A stretch of DNA of 40,201 bases, taken from the NCBI GenBank assembly GCA_001794435.1, contig MGJU01000019.1, forward strand, positions 1 through 40,201, read 5' to 3'. The notes beneath the pieces are model-generated. The model was not told where the DNA came from and ran no database searches. It saw only the letters and a program-made list of their open reading frames with translations. Of this stretch, positions 37,920-40,201 are shown one piece after another. This stretch comes from Candidatus Yanofskybacteria bacterium RIFCSPHIGHO2_02_FULL_43_17. Its GTDB lineage: Bacteria; Patescibacteriota; Minisyncoccia; 2-02-FULL-40-12; GWA2-44-9. Every line of letters begins with the position of its first letter. Within the stretch, counting starts at the first letter, position 1. The position numbers and the translations under genes were made by a program.

Positions 37920-39623
37920 ATGAAAAATATTTTAAAACCAAAATTTATCACAGTGTCGATTATTTTATTCGCCTCGATTGCTGTTTTCGGATCACCTTTA
38001 TCGGCGTCAGTAATAGATAGCGGGTGGTTGGACGGCAATAATTTTACCGGCTCTGTTGAAAATAAATGCGGATATTTGGTCGGCAACGTCTGGGGGCAAA
38101 GAGGCGACAGTATCGCCGTGAATCCTGGTGTTCCGGCCGGTAGTTATTATATTGACATACAAGCTCATTACGGTTTTTACCAAGCTGATCCTCAAGCGCC
38201 TCAACCCAACGAAACGATGAGGATTAGAACTTCTGTTGATGCTCGGAACGTGCCCGACCTGAACGGCAGTGACGGAATGAGAACAGAAAGAGATAACTGT
38301 CCTCAGATTATTAGCGGTGTGAGGGTATATAACAACATTACCGGTACTCCCGTCGCATATCAGGGAGGGCAGGTTATTTTTGAGGGTTTAAGCGGTGATT
38401 CCCAAAGTATCATCATTGCTTCGGTGCGTTTTTATGGAACGTCGACCCCAACTCCAACTCCAACACCGACGCCAACACCGACGCCAACACCGACGCCTAC
38501 TCCAACTCCGACACCGACACCTACTCCAACTCCGACACCGACACCAATCCCTAACCCTTCCGTGTCCATAATTGCCAATCCTTCAACAATTTGCCGAGGC
38601 AATTCTACGACATTGTTTTGGTCGTCTGCCGGAGCTTCAACTGCTTTTATTCAGGGATGGGGGCCGGTTCCGACTTCTGGTCAGCTTAATCTCAGCCCCT
38701 TCGTAACGACTAACTACAAGATTATCGTTACAAACCAAAACAATGTTTCTTCTTTTGACGAAGTGTTGGTAACTGTTCGAAACGATTGTTATACTCCGAC
38801 GCCAACACCTACTCCAACACCAACACCGACCCAAGTCGATGTTTCGGTAAGTGTTTCTAGCTCAAATATCTGTTTAGGCAGCTCGACAATATTATCTTGG
38901 AATTCCCAGAATGCTGTGAGTGTTACCTTAACTGATTTTGGGAGTGTCGGCAGTAATGGCAGCGTTGTAGTAAGTCCCGCTCAAACCAGAACTTATTTTA
39001 TAACCGCAAACAACGGCAATAGTTCTGATACGGAATCCAGAACAGTAGTAGTTACAAATTGTAACAATACTGTAATAAGCGAGATTTCCGATTTGAGCTT
39101 AAGTAAAACAGTCAGAAATATAACTACCGGTTCTTTGGAATCAGAGCTTGTTTCAGCCCAGCCCGGGAATATTGTCGAATTTATATTGCGCATACGATCG
39201 ACAGGCAATTTTGAAGCAAGAGATGTTCGTGTGATTGATTCGTTACCGCAAGGACTTACTTACATAAGCGGGACGACCTTGGTTGATGGCCGAGTAATTT
39301 CTGATAGCGACGGTTTGAATAATGGAGGGATATTTCTCGGAACCTTGCCTTCGGGCAGAAGTGTTGAGATTAAATTCAGGGTTGCCGTAAGAGACTTGGC
39401 ACCTGGTAGCCAGTTGTCAGTTATTAATGTCGGGTCTGTTTCCGGAAGCAATGTAAGCACAAAACAAGACAGCGCCAGTGTCAGTGTATCTACAGGAATA
39501 GTGGCCGGCGCGTTGACTATTAAGACAGGCGCTTCAATAGATTGGCTAAACGCCGCGATGCTTATCGTGGCGGTCGGAATGGGATTTACTCTAATTGTCG
39601 CAAAAAAACGACGGATCTGGTAA
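37920..39623 (+). CDS. Thr-Pro-repeat surface protein, probable sortase substrate
   Basis: 567 residues. Signal peptide (ISIILFASIAVFGSPLSA region), an N-terminal beta domain (20-170), a long Thr-Pro tract (about 178-210, DNA 38446-38548), an Ig-like module with CRGNSTTLFWSS, a second Thr-Pro tract (about 292-304), a second module with CLGSSTILSWNS, a DUF11-like domain (LSLSKTVRN to VRDLAPGSQL, about 395-505), and a C-terminal anchor: LTIKTGA, then a helix (WLNAAMLIVAVGMGFTLIVA) and KKRRIW. TIKTGA replaces the usual LPxTG and is the likely sorting signal. Confidence 0.88.
   Translation: MKNILKPKFITVSIILFASIAVFGSPLSASVIDSGWLDGNNFTGSVENKCGYLVGNVWGQRGDSIAVNPGVPAGSYYIDIQAHYGFYQADPQAPQPNETMRIRTSVDARNVPDLNGSDGMRTERDNCPQIISGVRVYNNITGTPVAYQGGQVIFEGLSGDSQSIIIASVRFYGTSTPTPTPTPTPTPTPTPTPTPTPTPTPTPTPTPTPIPNPSVSIIANPSTICRGNSTTLFWSSAGASTAFIQGWGPVPTSGQLNLSPFVTTNYKIIVTNQNNVSSFDEVLVTVRNDCYTPTPTPTPTPTPTQVDVSVSVSSSNICLGSSTILSWNSQNAVSVTLTDFGSVGSNGSVVVSPAQTRTYFITANNGNSSDTESRTVVVTNCNNTVISEISDLSLSKTVRNITTGSLESELVSAQPGNIVEFILRIRSTGNFEARDVRVIDSLPQGLTYISGTTLVDGRVISDSDGLNNGGIFLGTLPSGRSVEIKFRVAVRDLAPGSQLSVINVGSVSGSNVSTKQDSASVSVSTGIVAGALTIKTGASIDWLNAAMLIVAVGMGFTLIVAKKRRIW
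38446..38548 (+). repeat. Hexanucleotide-type Thr-Pro coding repeat
   Basis: Alternating ac-N cc-N codons (ccaactccaacaccgacgcc and so on) for ~16 Thr-Pro pairs. A shorter block lies at 38790-38829. Length variation between strains is likely. Confidence 0.85.
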
Positions 39624-39695
39624 GACTCAAACGGGGCATCATTTTTAGCACCATTTTTCTAATTTGGCCTATTCGCGGTCAGAGTCGGTAAAGGT

Positions 39696-40201
39696 TTATT
39701 CCAGAATAGAGCCAACAAAATCAGGGTGACCGTTGATAAAGCTTTTTGCGTCTGTTTTTTTCTTGCCCTCAAGCTGGATCAGGTCAAGTGCTAAATAATA
39801 TTTTCCGGTCGCAACAGCGATATTGCCACCGATTTTTTTAACAGTGCCTGGTGTTTCCGCCGCTACTCGCGGGTAAACGACTTCGTCCATTTTTTTTTCG
39901 TCGCAAGGCGGTGAGATTAAAATTGAAGACCCTTGATTTTTTGATAACGAATTGAGGCAAGTCGTTATATTGATAACTTTGCCCTTCCAGGTGGTCCAGG
40001 TGCCCGGTTCCGGATTTAATGCCCGAATTTTGTTGTATATCTTTTCTGCCGGTTCGATCCAATTTATCTGGCCGTCGATTCGAGAAAATATTTTTGTGAA
40101 AGTTGCCCGGCTGTGATCTTGCGGCTCGGGCTTTATTTTTCCGCTGATGTATTCCGGTAAAGTTTCTACAAGCAATTTCGCTCCCAGTTTAAATAGTTCT
40201 T
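39696..40201 (-). CDS. fmt: Methionyl-tRNA formyltransferase, C-terminal part (continues beyond the window)
   Basis: Open to the window edge: the frame reads ELFKLGAKLLVETLPEYISGKIKP before the rest, matching the linker of Fmt ('LaelGaeLLletLpdl..G...p.pQd'). Then PEPQDHSRATFTKIFSRIDGQINW, IYNKIRALNPEPGTWTTWKG, PGTVKKIGGNIAVATGKYYLALDLIQLEGKKK and a final AKSFINGHPDF, all typical of the C-terminal tRNA-binding domain. It formylates initiator Met-tRNA. The catalytic N-terminal domain is outside the window. Confidence 0.95.
   Translation of the reverse strand, partial: ELFKLGAKLLVETLPEYISGKIKPEPQDHSRATFTKIFSRIDGQINWIEPAEKIYNKIRALNPEPGTWTTWKGKVINITTCLNSLSKNQGSSILISPPCDEKKMDEVVYPRVAAETPGTVKKIGGNIAVATGKYYLALDLIQLEGKKKTDAKSFINGHPDFVGSILE

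Noticed and set aside
38446..38548. Regular repeats as a CRISPR array
   Set aside because: They are in-frame Thr-Pro codons within a secreted protein, with no unique spacers.

Overview
The window looks like a chromosomal segment of an ultra-small-genome bacterium of the Candidate Phyla Radiation (Patescibacteria, probably Parcubacteria-like). This is inferred from the gene set and style: a minimal mra/fts cluster (mraZ, rsmH, an FtsL-like protein, a division transpeptidase, murF), an EF-P whose tip loop lacks the usual lysine, a short DnaJ, a split DNA-binding/nucleotidyltransferase-like gene, sortase with a Pro-Thr-rich substrate, Nramp and Mn/Zn-type ABC transport, and many small intergenic repeats that also intrude into essential genes. 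TGA is used as a stop, so the code is standard and the UGA-recoding CPR lineages are excluded. No phage or insertion sequence is visible.

Layout. 1-97 is the end of ribosomal protein L7/L12. 296-2549 is a coupled three-gene accessory operon (histidine phosphatase, short-chain dehydrogenase, possible ADP-ribosyltransferase-like protein). 2561-4157 is the most unusual segment: a cassette bounded by identical 65-bp direct repeats, with a terminator, a strong promoter, a T-box riboswitch whose specifier reads CAC (His), a 23-codon ORF, a tRNA-His(GTG) with a degenerate elbow, and an unrecognised ~300-residue protein. 4332-6193 (minus) is a phosphatase-like/propeller membrane protein broken by a frameshift. 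6268-6921 is a wHTH gene and its downstream half separated by one in-frame stop, followed by tRNA-Val. 7537-12439 is the division and cell-wall cluster. 12485-18058 is an accessory zone of small single-gene units (lipoproteins, a barrel-like secreted protein, a MazF/PemK-type toxin, unknowns), mostly with their own promoter, strong Shine-Dalgarno sequence and terminator, interspersed with dispersed repeats. 18260-24661 carries a patatin-like lipase, rplU, recR, dnaB, cysS and an Nramp-type transporter. 24774-30711 is the heat-shock operon hrcA-grpE-dnaK-(membrane protein)-dnaJ-csaA-like-(membrane protein) under a CIRCE operator. 30826-36202 holds a MutT/MTH1-like NUDIX enzyme, a hairpin-rich noncoding block, efp, two tandem membrane metalloproteases, an ABC permease and ATPase, and a CAP-domain protein. 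36304-39623 is a surface operon (repeat protein, sortase, Thr-Pro-rich anchored protein). The window ends inside fmt (minus).

How the parts work together. The core blocks cover peptidoglycan synthesis and division, replication and recombination, translation (L7/L12, L21, EF-P, CysRS, Fmt, tRNAs) and protein folding. The cassette at 2561-4157 looks like a self-contained amino-acid-responsive module: uncharged tRNA-His would relieve termination and so raise expression of a tRNA-His lacking the bases that normally hold the elbow together, together with a partner protein. By analogy with the non-ribosomal glycyl-tRNAs of staphylococci this could be a tRNA used outside the ribosome; that is a hypothesis. 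Short palindromic elements occur both between genes and in frame within rsmH, recR and dnaJ.
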